This document shows, piece after piece, positions 22,630-31,140 of a stretch of DNA of 64,000 nucleotides. The notes beneath the pieces were generated by a model that had not been told where the DNA came from, did not search any database, and saw only the letters and a program-made list of their open reading frames with translations. This DNA is from Streptomyces silvae (GTDB lineage: Bacteria; Actinomycetota; Actinomycetes; Streptomycetales; Streptomycetaceae): the NCBI RefSeq assembly GCF_016745505.1, contig NZ_JAERUC010000153.1, positions 32,915-96,914 of the forward strand. The letters are read 5' to 3'. The position numbers were made by a program, and so were the translations under genes. Position 1 is the first letter of the stretch. Every line of letters begins with the position of its first letter.

Positions 22630-24486
22630 TCAGTCGTCTTCGTTGTCGCCGAAGTCGGGGCGGACGCCCCGCGCTGCCATGACCTCGTCGTTGGAGGTGC
22701 CGGCGGCGACCATCGGCCACACCATGGCGTCCTCGTGGACGATGAAGTCGATGACGACCGGGCGGTCGTTGATCGCGTTGGCCTCGGCGATGACCTTGTC
22801 CAGGTCGGCCGGGTCCTCGCAGCGGATGGCGTAGCAGCCCATGGCCTCGGACAGCTTGACGAAGTCCGGGACGCGGGTGCCCTTGGCGGCGTTGCCGTCC
22901 GCGTCCGGGCCGGAGTGCAGCACGGTGTTGGAGTACCGCTGGTTGTAGAACAGGGTCTGCCACTGGCGGACCATCCCGAGCGCGCCGTTGTTGATGACGG
23001 CGACCTTGATCGGGATGTTGTTGAGCGCGCAGGTGGTGAGTTCCTGGTTGGTCATCTGGAAGCAGCCGTCGCCGTCGATCGCCCAGACCGCGCGGTCGGG
23101 CATGCCCGCCTTGGCGCCCATGGCGGCCGGGACGGCGTAGCCCATGGTCCCGGCGCCGCCGGAGTTGAGCCAGGTGCTGGGCTGCTCGTAGCGGATGAAG
23201 TGCGAGGCCCACATCTGGTGCTGGCCGACGCCCGCCGCGAAGATCGTGCCCTCGGGGGCGAGTTCGCCGATGCGCTCGATGACCTGCTGCGGCGAGAGGC
23301 TGCCGTCCTCCGGCAGGTCGTAGCCGACGGGGTAGGTCTCGCGCCAGCGGTTGAGGTCCTTCCACCAGGCGTCGTAGTCGCCGGTGTTGCCCTCGGTGTG
23401 CTCGGCCTGGACCGCCTGGACAAGGTCGGCGATGACCTCGCGGGCGTCCCCGACGATCGGGACGTCGGCGGCGCGGTTCTTGCCGATCTCGGCCGGGTCG
23501 ATGTCCGCGTGGACGATCTTGGCGTACGGGGCGAAGCTGTCCAGCTTGCCGGTGACGCGGTCGTCGAACCTGGCCCCGAGCGCGACGATCAGGTCGGCCT
23601 TCTGCAGCGCGGTGACGGCGGTGACCGAACCGTGCATGCCGGGCATTCCCACGTGCAGCGGGTGGCTGTCGGGGAAGGAGCCGAGCGCCATCAGGGTGGT
23701 GGTGACGGGCGCTCCGGTGAGCTCTGCCAGGACCTTCAGCTCCGCGGTGGCGCCGGCCTTCATGACACCGCCGCCGACGTACAGCACGGGGCGCTTGGCC
23801 TGGGTGATGAGCTTGGCGGCCTCGCGGATCTGCTTCGCGTGCGGCTTGGTGACGGGCCGGTAGCCGGGCAGGTCCATCGTCGGCGGCCAGCTGAAGGTGG
23901 TCTTCGACTGCAGCGCGTCCTTGGCGATGTCGACGAGGACCGGTCCCGGGCGGCCGGTGGAGGCGATGTGGAAGGCCTCGGCGATCGTGTGCGCGATGTC
24001 CTCGGCGCGGGTGACCAGGAAGTTGTGCTTCGTGATCGGCATGGTGATGCCGCAGATGTCGGCTTCCTGGAAGGCGTCCGTGCCGATGGCGGCGGAGGCC
24101 ACCTGGCCGGTGATCGCGACCATGGGCACGGAGTCCATGGCGGCGTCGGCGATCGGGGTGACCAGGTTGGTGGCGCCGGGACCCGAGGTGACCATGCAGA
24201 CACCGACCTTGCCGGTGGCCTGCGCGTAACCGGTGGCCGCGTGACCCGCACCCTGCTCGTGGCGGACCAGGATGTGACGGACCCGGGTGGAGTCCATCAG
24301 CGGGTCGTACGCCGGAAGGATGCAGCCGCCGGGGAGTCCGAATACGGTGTCGGCCCCGACTTCCTCGAGAGAACGGATGAGGGACTGCGCGCCCGTGAGG
24401 TGCTCAACGGAGGCGGAGGACGGTCCGCCGTTACGGGCCCGCGGCTGCGGGTGCTGGGCCCCGGTGGCCTGCTCGGTCATCGGCAT
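22630..24486 (-). CDS. ilvB: Acetolactate synthase, catalytic subunit
   Basis: 618 residues. It is a ThDP- and FAD-dependent enzyme that joins two pyruvates, or pyruvate and 2-ketobutyrate. The catalytic Glu lies in ILVRHEQGAGHAATGYAQ, and ThDP/Mg binding in GDGCFQMTNQELTT with the later asparagine (INNGALGMVRQWQ). An N-terminal ~25-residue tail is disordered. First gene of ilvB-ilvN-(ilvC), preceded by a leader peptide and a terminator that should tune it to Ile/Leu/Val supply. Confidence 0.96.
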   Translation of the reverse strand: MPMTEQATGAQHPQPRARNGGPSSASVEHLTGAQSLIRSLEEVGADTVFGLPGGCILPAYDPLMDSTRVRHILVRHEQGAGHAATGYAQATGKVGVCMVTSGPGATNLVTPIADAAMDSVPMVAITGQVASAAIGTDAFQEADICGITMPITKHNFLVTRAEDIAHTIAEAFHIASTGRPGPVLVDIAKDALQSKTTFSWPPTMDLPGYRPVTKPHAKQIREAAKLITQAKRPVLYVGGGVMKAGATAELKVLAELTGAPVTTTLMALGSFPDSHPLHVGMPGMHGSVTAVTALQKADLIVALGARFDDRVTGKLDSFAPYAKIVHADIDPAEIGKNRAADVPIVGDAREVIADLVQAVQAEHTEGNTGDYDAWWKDLNRWRETYPVGYDLPEDGSLSPQQVIERIGELAPEGTIFAAGVGQHQMWASHFIRYEQPSTWLNSGGAGTMGYAVPAAMGAKAGMPDRAVWAIDGDGCFQMTNQELTTCALNNIPIKVAVINNGALGMVRQWQTLFYNQRYSNTVLHSGPDADGNAAKGTRVPDFVKLSEAMGCYAIRCEDPADLDKVIAEANAINDRPVVIDFIVHEDAMVWPMVAAGTSNDEVMAARGVRPDFGDNEDD

Positions 24487-24550
24487 TCTCTTCTCGAAGC
24501 TGAGGGTTTATGCGGTGTTTTTGTGGGGTTTTGAGAGGTCCCGGTGCAAC

Positions 24551-24584
24551 AAAAAACCCCTCGTGCCGTGAGGCAAGCGAGGGG
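24551..24584 (-). terminator. Attenuator terminator of the ilvB leader
   Basis: On the minus strand CCCCTCG pairs with CGAGGGG (7 bp), with an inner TGCC/GGCA stem, followed at once by TTTTTTG. It lies about 65 nt before ilvB and after the leader peptide, the standard place of an amino-acid attenuator. Confidence 0.85.
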
Positions 24585-24602
24585 AGCGCGCCGGTGCGGT
24601 CT

Positions 24603-24627
24603 GCAGGGTGTCCATGAGTGACCCTGC
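24603..24627 (-). promoter_or_regulatory. Pause hairpin of the ilvB leader
   Basis: GCAGGGT and ACCCTGC form a 7-bp stem around an 11-nt loop, starting one nucleotide after the leader-peptide stop. It is a candidate 1:2 structure competing with an antiterminator. Confidence 0.6.
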
Positions 24628-24628
24628 T

Positions 24629-24670
24629 TCAGCCGACGCGCTTTCCAAGTACGAGAATTCGGGTGCGCAT
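24629..24670 (-). CDS. ilvB leader peptide (MRTRILVLGKRVG)
   Basis: A 13-residue ORF with consecutive Ile-Leu-Val-Leu codons and a further Val, all end products of the ilvBNC pathway. Leaders of this kind are known before actinobacterial ilvB genes. It has no Shine-Dalgarno, but the -10 box ends 7 nt before the ATG, so it is probably translated from a leaderless mRNA. An overlapping ATG 5 nt upstream opens another frame without branched-chain codons. Confidence 0.8.
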   Translation of the reverse strand: MRTRILVLGKRVG

Positions 24671-24677
24671 GGCATTG

Positions 24678-24707
24678 ACCCTCTCTCCGGCACGCACACG
24701 GTGTCAA
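24678..24707 (-). promoter_or_regulatory. ilvB promoter overlapping the cdgC stop codon
   Basis: TTGACA (24707-24702), an 18-nt spacer and GAGGGT (24683-24678). The TGA inside the -35 is the stop codon of the upstream cdgC gene. Confidence 0.65.
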
Positions 24708-27700
24708 GTGGGTGGGACGGGAGTCTCATCATGTGAGCGGCTCTGGAGCGGGATCGCGCCACCCGCGAGGACCGGCCGGGCGGCGGGTCCGACGCCCGGG
24801 ACGGGGTACTTCCCGCGGATCAGGGTGCGCCGCAGCCGGTACTCGTCGAGCGGCCCGGCGAAGGCCATCCCCTGCCCGTGCGTGCACCCCATGGCCCGCA
24901 GGGCGCGCACCTGCTCGGGCACGTCCACACCGTCGGCCACGGACTGCATGCCGAGGTCCCCGGCGATGCGCAGCAGCCCGCTGGTGATCTTGTGCAGCCT
25001 GGCCGACTCCACGACGCCCTCGACCAGGCACCGGTCCAGCTTCAGTACGTCGATGGGGAGCCGGCGCAGGGCGTTGACCGCCGCGTACCCGCTGCCGAAG
25101 CCGTCGAGCGCGATACGGACGCCGAGGCGGCGCAGCGCGACCAGCCGCTGCTCCAGTTCGTCGAAGGAGACCCGCGGATCGCTGTCGGCCACCTCGATCA
25201 TCAGGGCGCCGGAGGGCAGCCCGTGCCGGGTGAGGAGCGCCTCGACGGACCCCGGGGGCAGTGTGCGGTCCAGCAGCCGGGCGGCCGACACCCGTACGGA
25301 GACGGAGACCTGGTGCCCGGCCCTGGAGCGGTCCGCGGCCTGCTCGACGGCCTCCTCCAGCAGCCAGGTGCCCAGCTCGGCGGCGCGCTCGCTGTCCTCG
25401 GAGACGCGGAGGAACTCGGCGGGGGTGAACAGGATGCCCTGGGCGGAGCGCCACCGGGCCTGGGCGGCGACGGCCGCCACCGTGCCGCTGGCCAGGTGGA
25501 CGACGGGCTGGTGGAGCAGGGCGAACTCTCCGTCGCGCAGGGCCGTGCGGAGGCGGGCGGCGAGCTCGGAGCGGCGCACGACGTCCGCCTGCATCTGCGG
25601 GGCGTACAGCTCGACCCGGTCCTTGCCGCCGGCCTTCGCGCGGTACATCGCGAGGTCGGCGTTGCGCATGAGGTCCTTGGGCGTGATGGAGGGCTCGGCG
25701 AAGGCGACCCCGATGGAGGCGGCCACCCGGACCTCGCCGGTGCCGATCCGGTACGGCTGGGAGAGCCTGAGCCGCAGCCGGTCGGCGATCTCGTGGACCT
25801 GGTACTCCCGGGCGGCCTGGTCGCGGGTGCCGTCGCCGACGATGAGCGCGGCGAACTCGTCGCCCCCGAGCCGGGCGGCGGTGTCCGAGGTGCGCACGGA
25901 CTCCTGGAGGCGGCGCGCGGCCTGGACGAGGAGCTCGTCGCCCGCCTGGTGGCCGATGGAGTCGTTGACCGCCTTGAAGCCGTCCAGGTCGATGAAGAGC
26001 ACGGCGGTGCCCGGGTCCCCGGACCGGCGGCCGCCGAGCGCCTGGCCGACCCGGGTGGTGAAGAGGGACCGGTTGGGCAGGTCGGTGAGCGGGTCGTGCT
26101 CGGCGTTGTGCTGGAGCTGCGCCTGCAGTCTGACCCGCTCGGTGACGTCGCGGCTGTTGAGCAGCAGTCCGCCCTGGTGGCGGTTGACGGTGGACTCCAC
26201 GTGGAGCCAGTCCCCGGTGCCCGATCTGAAGCGGCACTCGATCCGGGTGGTGGGCTCCTCCCGGGGCGGCACGGCGAGGAAGCGCCGCAGCTCGTGGACC
26301 ACTCCCCCGAGGTCGTCGGGATGGATGATCGAGGACAGCTCCGCGCCGACGAGGTCCTCGGCGTCGCGGTGGTAGACCCCGGCCGCCGCCGGACTGACGT
26401 AGCGGAGCACGCCGCTGGGCTCGGCGATCATGATGACGTCGCTGGACCCCTGCACCAGGGAGCGGAAGTGGTTCTCCTTCTGGGCCAGTTCCTGGGTGAG
26501 CGCGATGTTGTCGAGGAGCATGATCGCCTGCCGGAGGACCAGGGCGAGCACGACCGTGCAGCCGGTGAGGACCACGACCCGGTCGACCCTGCGGCCCTCC
26601 ACGACGTTGTACAGGATGCCGAGCGTGCAGACCGCGGCGGCCAGGTAGGGCGTGAGCGCGGCGAGGGACCCGGCGATCGGGCGGCTGGCGGCCCGTGGCT
26701 CCGGGGCCTCGACAGCGTTGTCCTGGCAGCGGCGGGCGCCCCAGGGGGCGTACGCGAGGAGCAGGGAACCGGCGAACCATCCCGCGTCCAGCAGCTGGCC
26801 CGACCGGTACGCCGAGCGCAGCAGCGGCGCCGTGAACAGGGCGTCGCAGAGCACGGTCAGGGCGAGGCCGGCGATGGCGGTGTTGACGGCGGAGCGGTTC
26901 ACGTTGATCCGGCGGAAGTGCAGCGCGAGGACCATCGAGACCAGCACGATGTCGAGCAGCGGGTAGGCCAGCGAGAGCGCGGCCCTGGCGACGCTCTCCC
27001 CCGCGGCGTTGGCGACATGGGCGGTGTGGGCCAGCGCGAGGCTCCAGGAGAGCGTCAGCAGGGATCCGCCGATCAGCCAGGCGTCCAGCACCAGGCAGAC
27101 CCAGCCCGCGCGGGTGACGGGGCGCTTGGCCAGGACGAGCAGCCCGACGATGGCGGGCGGCGCGAAGCAGAGGAAGAAGAGGTCCGCGAGGGAGGGGGCG
27201 GGCACCGGGCGCCGCAGCACCACCTCGTACCACCCCCAGACGGCGTTGCCTCCGGCGGCCATGGCCGAGGAGAGCGAGAAGAGGAGCCAGGCGGGCCTGA
27301 ACCGGCTCCCGCCGGAGCGGGCGTACACGAAGCACGAGACCGCGGCGATCAGGGCAGCGACGCAGAGGCCGAAGTCACCCATGAACAGGGCGACTCCGGG
27401 TGATCCCCAGCCGAGAGCGGCCCCCACCGCGTATCCGGCGCAGACGGCACCGAGGGCCAGCTGGGAGCGCAGTCCCACCGTCCGCCCCGTGGCCGGCTGC
27501 CGGGAGAGCAGGGCCCCGAGGGCGCTCACCGGAGAGCCCCGCGGGCGGTCCCCGGCGCCCTCGCCGCCGCTGGACCCGCCTGCCCGCCCCGTCGCGTCGG
27601 ATCGTCTCTCCACTGGCCGAACATCGCCCGTCGCCCCCTCGCGTTGCGCTTCCTCCCCGACGCCGTCCCTTCCACGGCGCAGCCCTCCTGGGGACGATAC

Positions 27701-27724
27701 ACCAGAGCCGTCACTCAGGGACAT
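24704..27724 (-). CDS. cdgC: c-di-GMP protein CdgC: membrane domain, PAS, GGDEF, degenerate EAL
   Basis: 1006 residues from ATG 27724 (a GTG 24 nt upstream is possible). After a disordered N-terminus come about ten hydrophobic segments (about 85-385), a PAS domain (HFRSLVQGSSDVIMI), and GGDEF with intact ARLGGDEF near residue 620. The inhibitory I-site RTSD lies five residues before it. The EAL domain (about 730-990) is altered: EAL reads AAQ (VAAQARW), DDFGTGYS reads LDGFGSGYA and VAEGVE reads VADGVD. I therefore expect diguanylate cyclase activity without phosphodiesterase activity. Position next to ilvB and the domain order fit Streptomyces CdgC, a developmental c-di-GMP enzyme. Confidence 0.88.
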   Translation of the reverse strand: MSLSDGSGVSSPGGLRRGRDGVGEEAQREGATGDVRPVERRSDATGRAGGSSGGEGAGDRPRGSPVSALGALLSRQPATGRTVGLRSQLALGAVCAGYAVGAALGWGSPGVALFMGDFGLCVAALIAAVSCFVYARSGGSRFRPAWLLFSLSSAMAAGGNAVWGWYEVVLRRPVPAPSLADLFFLCFAPPAIVGLLVLAKRPVTRAGWVCLVLDAWLIGGSLLTLSWSLALAHTAHVANAAGESVARAALSLAYPLLDIVLVSMVLALHFRRINVNRSAVNTAIAGLALTVLCDALFTAPLLRSAYRSGQLLDAGWFAGSLLLAYAPWGARRCQDNAVEAPEPRAASRPIAGSLAALTPYLAAAVCTLGILYNVVEGRRVDRVVVLTGCTVVLALVLRQAIMLLDNIALTQELAQKENHFRSLVQGSSDVIMIAEPSGVLRYVSPAAAGVYHRDAEDLVGAELSSIIHPDDLGGVVHELRRFLAVPPREEPTTRIECRFRSGTGDWLHVESTVNRHQGGLLLNSRDVTERVRLQAQLQHNAEHDPLTDLPNRSLFTTRVGQALGGRRSGDPGTAVLFIDLDGFKAVNDSIGHQAGDELLVQAARRLQESVRTSDTAARLGGDEFAALIVGDGTRDQAAREYQVHEIADRLRLRLSQPYRIGTGEVRVAASIGVAFAEPSITPKDLMRNADLAMYRAKAGGKDRVELYAPQMQADVVRRSELAARLRTALRDGEFALLHQPVVHLASGTVAAVAAQARWRSAQGILFTPAEFLRVSEDSERAAELGTWLLEEAVEQAADRSRAGHQVSVSVRVSAARLLDRTLPPGSVEALLTRHGLPSGALMIEVADSDPRVSFDELEQRLVALRRLGVRIALDGFGSGYAAVNALRRLPIDVLKLDRCLVEGVVESARLHKITSGLLRIAGDLGMQSVADGVDVPEQVRALRAMGCTHGQGMAFAGPLDEYRLRRTLIRGKYPVPGVGPAARPVLAGGAIPLQSRSHDETPVPPT

Positions 27725-27796
27725 AGCTTCTCTACTCTCCGTTACCACCTGGGGTGTTGTCGGTACGCGGTGCGCCCGGGCAGCTCCGGAGCGTGG

Positions 27797-28747
27797 TCAG
27801 CCGGTCGTGAGCACGAGGTTGGCGACCTCCTCGCCCGCGGCGAACCGGGTGAGCTGTCCGGCCAGCAGACGCTTGGCCCGGGGCAGGAACGCGGAGGTGC
27901 TGCCGCCCACATGGGGGGTGATCAGTGTGTGGGGAGCATGCCAGAGCGGGTGGCCGGCGGGGAGCGGTTCGGGGTCGGTCACGTCGAGTGCGGCGCGCAG
28001 CCGCCCGGACTCGAGTTCGGCCAGCAGGGCCGAGGTGTCGACGACACCGCCGCGGGCCACGTTCACCAGCAGGGCGCCGTCCTTCATCGCGGCGAGGAAG
28101 CGGGGGCCCACCAGCCCTTGTGTGGAAGGGTTCAGCGGGGTGGACAGGATGACGACATCGGCCTCGGGGAGCAGCGCGGGAAGCTCGTCGATCGCGTGTA
28201 CGGGGCCGCGCGCGGTTGTCCGTGCGGAGCGTGCGACGCGCACCACCCGCGCGCACTCGAAGGGTTCGAGCCGGTCCTCGATGGCCGCGCCGATCGATCC
28301 GTACCCCACCACGAGGACGGACTTGTCGGCGAGCGCCGGGTAGAAGCCGGACCGCCACTCCTCCTTCTCCTGGCCCTCGGCGAAGCCGGGGAACCCCCGG
28401 AGCGAGGCGAGGACCAGGGCGAGGGCGAGTTCGGCCGTGGATGCCTCGTGCACGCCCTTGGCGTTGCACAGCCGGACCCCGGCGGGCAGCAGGCCCAGTC
28501 CCGGCTCCACGTGGTCGATGCCCGCGGAGAGCGTCTGGACGACCTGGACGCCGCTCATCGCGTCCAGCGGCCGGACCGCGACCTCGGAGCCCTTCATGTA
28601 CGGGACGACGTAGAAGGCGCAGTCGGCGGGATCCGCGGGGTACTCCGGCCCGCCGTCCCAGAAGCGGTAGTCGAGGCCCTCGGGGAGACCGTCGATCTCG
28701 TCGGCGGGGAACGGCAGCCATACGTCGGTGGCAGTGGGAGAAGTCAT
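27797..28747 (-). CDS. D-2-hydroxyacid dehydrogenase
   Basis: 316 residues, D-isomer-specific 2-hydroxyacid dehydrogenase family. The NAD loop is VLVVGYGSIGAAIEDRL. The catalytic Arg lies in VNVARGGVVDTSAL, the Glu in ALDVTDPEPLP and the His in LITPHVGGST. It lacks ACT domains, so it is not SerA. The substrate is open (glyoxylate/hydroxypyruvate reductase-like). The ATG lacks a ribosome-binding site, but TAGCCT lies 7 nt before it, suggesting a leaderless transcript. Confidence 0.9.
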   Translation of the reverse strand: MTSPTATDVWLPFPADEIDGLPEGLDYRFWDGGPEYPADPADCAFYVVPYMKGSEVAVRPLDAMSGVQVVQTLSAGIDHVEPGLGLLPAGVRLCNAKGVHEASTAELALALVLASLRGFPGFAEGQEKEEWRSGFYPALADKSVLVVGYGSIGAAIEDRLEPFECARVVRVARSARTTARGPVHAIDELPALLPEADVVILSTPLNPSTQGLVGPRFLAAMKDGALLVNVARGGVVDTSALLAELESGRLRAALDVTDPEPLPAGHPLWHAPHTLITPHVGGSTSAFLPRAKRLLAGQLTRFAAGEEVANLVLTTG

Positions 28748-28754
28748 GGTCAGG

Positions 28755-28760
28755 AGGCTA
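28755..28760 (-). promoter_or_regulatory. Leaderless -10 of the hydroxyacid dehydrogenase
   Basis: TAGCCT on the minus strand, then 7 nt, then ATG. No -35 is recognised. Confidence 0.4.
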
Positions 28761-28807
28761 TGCGAAGGGCGGAGAACGGCAGAGGTTACTTTGGGGTGCG
28801 GGTGGTT

Positions 28808-28819
28808 CCGTGATCACGG
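28808..28819. promoter_or_regulatory. Palindrome between divergent dehydrogenase and reductase genes
   Basis: CCGTGATCACGG is a perfect 12-bp palindrome in the 94-bp shared upstream region. It is a possible operator, but no regulator gene is adjacent. Confidence 0.4.
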
Positions 28820-28841
28820 GACCGAGGGAGGGTTCGGGGAG

Positions 28842-29834
28842 TTGGAGCGCAGGACTATCGGTGCGGCGGCGCTCGCCGTGGGTGCGGTCGGGCTGGGCTG
28901 TATGCCGATGAGCTGGGGCTACACCACGTCGCAGCAGCGCGGTGACCGTTCGCTGCGGACCGTGCACGCCGCGCTGGACGCGGGTGTCCAACTGCTCGAC
29001 ACCGCCGACATGTACGGGCCCTTCACCAACGAGCTGCTCGTCGGGCGGGCGCTCAAGGGCCGGCGGTCCGAGGCCTTCCTCTCCACCAAGTGCGGTCTGC
29101 TGGTGGGTGATCAGCACATCGTGGCCAATGGGCGCCCCGGGTATGTGCGCAGGGCCTGCGACGCGTCGCTGCGGAGGCTCCAGACCGATGTGATCGATCT
29201 CTACCAGCTGCACCGGGCCGATCCCGAGGTGCCGGTCGAGGAGACCTGGGGCGCGATGGCGGACCTGGTGACGGCGGGCAAGGTGCGGGCGCTCGGGCTG
29301 TGCGCGGTGGGTGCCAGGGCGGGCCGGGGCCCGGGGGCGCGGATGTACGACGCGACCATCCGGCAGCTGGAGCGGATGCAGCAGGTCTTTCCCGTCAGCG
29401 CTGTCCAGGCGGAGCTCTCCGTGTGGTCGCCCCAGGCGCTGGACGATCTGCTGCCGTGGTGCGCGGCCCGGGGTGTGGGGGTGCTGGCGGCGATGCCGCT
29501 GGGCAGCGGGTACCTCACGGGGACGCTCAAGCCCGGCCAGGGGTTCGAGCCGGACGATCCGCGGGCCAGGCACCCCCGCTTCACCGCGGAGATGATGGCG
29601 GCCAACCAGCCGGTGGTGGCGGGGCTGCGCAGGGTCGGTCAGCGGCACGGCGCCACTCCGGCGCAGGTGGCTCTGGCGTGGGTGCTGCGGCAGGGCCGGC
29701 ATGTGGTGCCCGTGCCCGGCGCGAAGCGGGAGGAGTGGGCCGTGGAGAACGCGGGGGCGGCGGGGCTGGTGCTCACGGACCGGGACCTGGCCGAGATCGC
29801 GGGGCTGCCGCGGGCCCTCGGCTCGTGGGACTGA
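28842..29834 (+). CDS. Aldo/keto reductase
   Basis: 330 residues from TTG 28842, with GGAGG 10 nt upstream. The first residues (M)ERRTIGAAALAVGAVGLGCMPMSWGY match AKR N-termini. The tetrad is Asp in VQLLDTADMYG, Tyr in the same motif, Lys in FLSTKCGLL and His in LYQLHRADP. VVPVPGAKREEWAVENAGA binds NADP. It is divergent from the hydroxyacid dehydrogenase gene. The substrate is unknown. Confidence 0.9.
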   Translation: MERRTIGAAALAVGAVGLGCMPMSWGYTTSQQRGDRSLRTVHAALDAGVQLLDTADMYGPFTNELLVGRALKGRRSEAFLSTKCGLLVGDQHIVANGRPGYVRRACDASLRRLQTDVIDLYQLHRADPEVPVEETWGAMADLVTAGKVRALGLCAVGARAGRGPGARMYDATIRQLERMQQVFPVSAVQAELSVWSPQALDDLLPWCAARGVGVLAAMPLGSGYLTGTLKPGQGFEPDDPRARHPRFTAEMMAANQPVVAGLRRVGQRHGATPAQVALAWVLRQGRHVVPVPGAKREEWAVENAGAAGLVLTDRDLAEIAGLPRALGSWD

Positions 29835-29934
29835 ACGGGAGCGCCGCAAGCGGGAGAATGGGCGGAGATCGGTAACCCGGGGCCGGGCGGCGTGTAAGAA
29901 CAGTAGTCGTGCGACCGTCGAAAGGATCGGTGCT

Positions 29935-31113
29935 GTGCAAACTCCCGTACTGCGCAAGGGGGTCGTGGCCCTGATGGCCTCCGCCTCCCTCCTGCTGTCC
30001 GCCTGCTCGTCCGGCGACGGCCCGGCGGCCGGGGAAGGGGCCTCCTCGCCCCCGGCGGGCGCCACGTCCGCGCCGGCCTCGGCGAGTCCGTCGGCGGACC
30101 TGCCGCCGGCCAAGGGCTCCGTCGAGGTGGAGAAGACGCTGACGGACGGTCTCGCGTCCCCCTGGGGCCTGGCGGCGCTGCCCGGGGGTGATCTGCTGGT
30201 CGGCTCGCGCGACGAGGCGACGATCACCCGGATCGACGGGAAGAGCGGCAGGAAGACCCTGCTGGGGTCGGTGCCCGGGGTCGCGCCCGCCGGTGAGGGC
30301 GGGCTGCTCGGCCTCGCCGTCCCCCCGACGTTCGGCGCGGACCACCTGATCTACGTGTACTTCACCACCGAGTCGGACAACCGCATCGCCCGCCTCCAGT
30401 ACGACGAGGCGAAGCCCGCGGGCCAGCAGCTGGGCGCCCCGGACACCATCCTCCGCGGCATCCCGAAGGGCGCCATCCACAACGGCGGACGGATCGCGTT
30501 CGGCCCCGACCGCATGCTGTACGCGGGCACGGGCGAGACGGGTGACACGGGCCTCGCCCAGGACAAGGCGTCCCCCTCGGGCAAGATCCTGCGGATGACG
30601 CCCGACGGTGAGCCGGTGCACGGCAATCCGGAAGCCGACTCACCGGTCTATTCCTATGGGCACCGCAATGTGCAGGGCCTGGCCTGGGACGGCTCGAAGC
30701 GGCTCTGGGCATCGGAGTTCGGCCAGGACACCTGGGACGAGCTGAATCTGATCGAGCCGGGCAAGAACTACGGCTGGCCCGATGTCGAGGGCAGGAAGGG
30801 GAAGCCGGGTTACGTCGACCCGGTGGCCCAGTGGAAGACCTCCGAGGCCTCGCCGAGCGGCATCGCGTACGCCGAGGGGTCGATCTGGATGGCGGGGCTG
30901 CGGGGTGAGCGGCTCTGGCGGATCCCGCTGTCGGGCAAGGCGGACGGGAAGCCGCTGGCGGCGCCCCAGTCGTTCCTCGACGGGAAGTACGGCCGTCTGC
31001 GCACCGTGCTCGCGGCCGGTGGCGACAAGCTGTGGCTGGTCACGAGCAACACGGACGGCCGTGGCACGGAGAAGCCGGGCGACGACCGGATCCTGCTGCT
31101 GAAGGTGCGGTAG
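29935..31113 (+). CDS. PQQ-type glucose/sorbosone dehydrogenase-like lipoprotein
   Basis: 392 residues from GTG 29935 (AAAGGA 8 nt upstream). The signal peptide ends in a lipobox LLSAC with Cys24, so it is anchored outside the membrane. After a Ser/Pro/Ala linker comes a beta-propeller of the GSDH family: LASPWGLAALPGGDLLV, PAGEGGLLGLAVPP, IHNGGRIAFGPD, YSYGHRNVQGLAWD and WDELNLIEPGKNYGWP. These blocks include the catalytic His and the PQQ/Ca region of soluble aldose sugar dehydrogenases. The exact substrate is unknown, and PQQ use is inferred from the family only. Confidence 0.88.
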   Translation: MQTPVLRKGVVALMASASLLLSACSSGDGPAAGEGASSPPAGATSAPASASPSADLPPAKGSVEVEKTLTDGLASPWGLAALPGGDLLVGSRDEATITRIDGKSGRKTLLGSVPGVAPAGEGGLLGLAVPPTFGADHLIYVYFTTESDNRIARLQYDEAKPAGQQLGAPDTILRGIPKGAIHNGGRIAFGPDRMLYAGTGETGDTGLAQDKASPSGKILRMTPDGEPVHGNPEADSPVYSYGHRNVQGLAWDGSKRLWASEFGQDTWDELNLIEPGKNYGWPDVEGRKGKPGYVDPVAQWKTSEASPSGIAYAEGSIWMAGLRGERLWRIPLSGKADGKPLAAPQSFLDGKYGRLRTVLAAGGDKLWLVTSNTDGRGTEKPGDDRILLLKVR

Positions 31114-31120
31114 CGGGCGC

Positions 31121-31136
31121 CCCGGGCACGCCCGGG
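31121..31136. terminator. Short hairpin between convergent genes
   Basis: CCCGGGC and GCCCGGG are separated by 2 nt, so at least 6 bp pair around a small loop. It fills most of the 27-nt gap between the lipoprotein gene and the LAL regulator gene. Confidence 0.45.
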
Positions 31137-31140
31137 TGTC

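Noticed and set aside
22117..27403. Very long plus-strand frames opposite ilvB and cdgC
   Set aside because: Both are shadows of real minus-strand genes with full domain sets.
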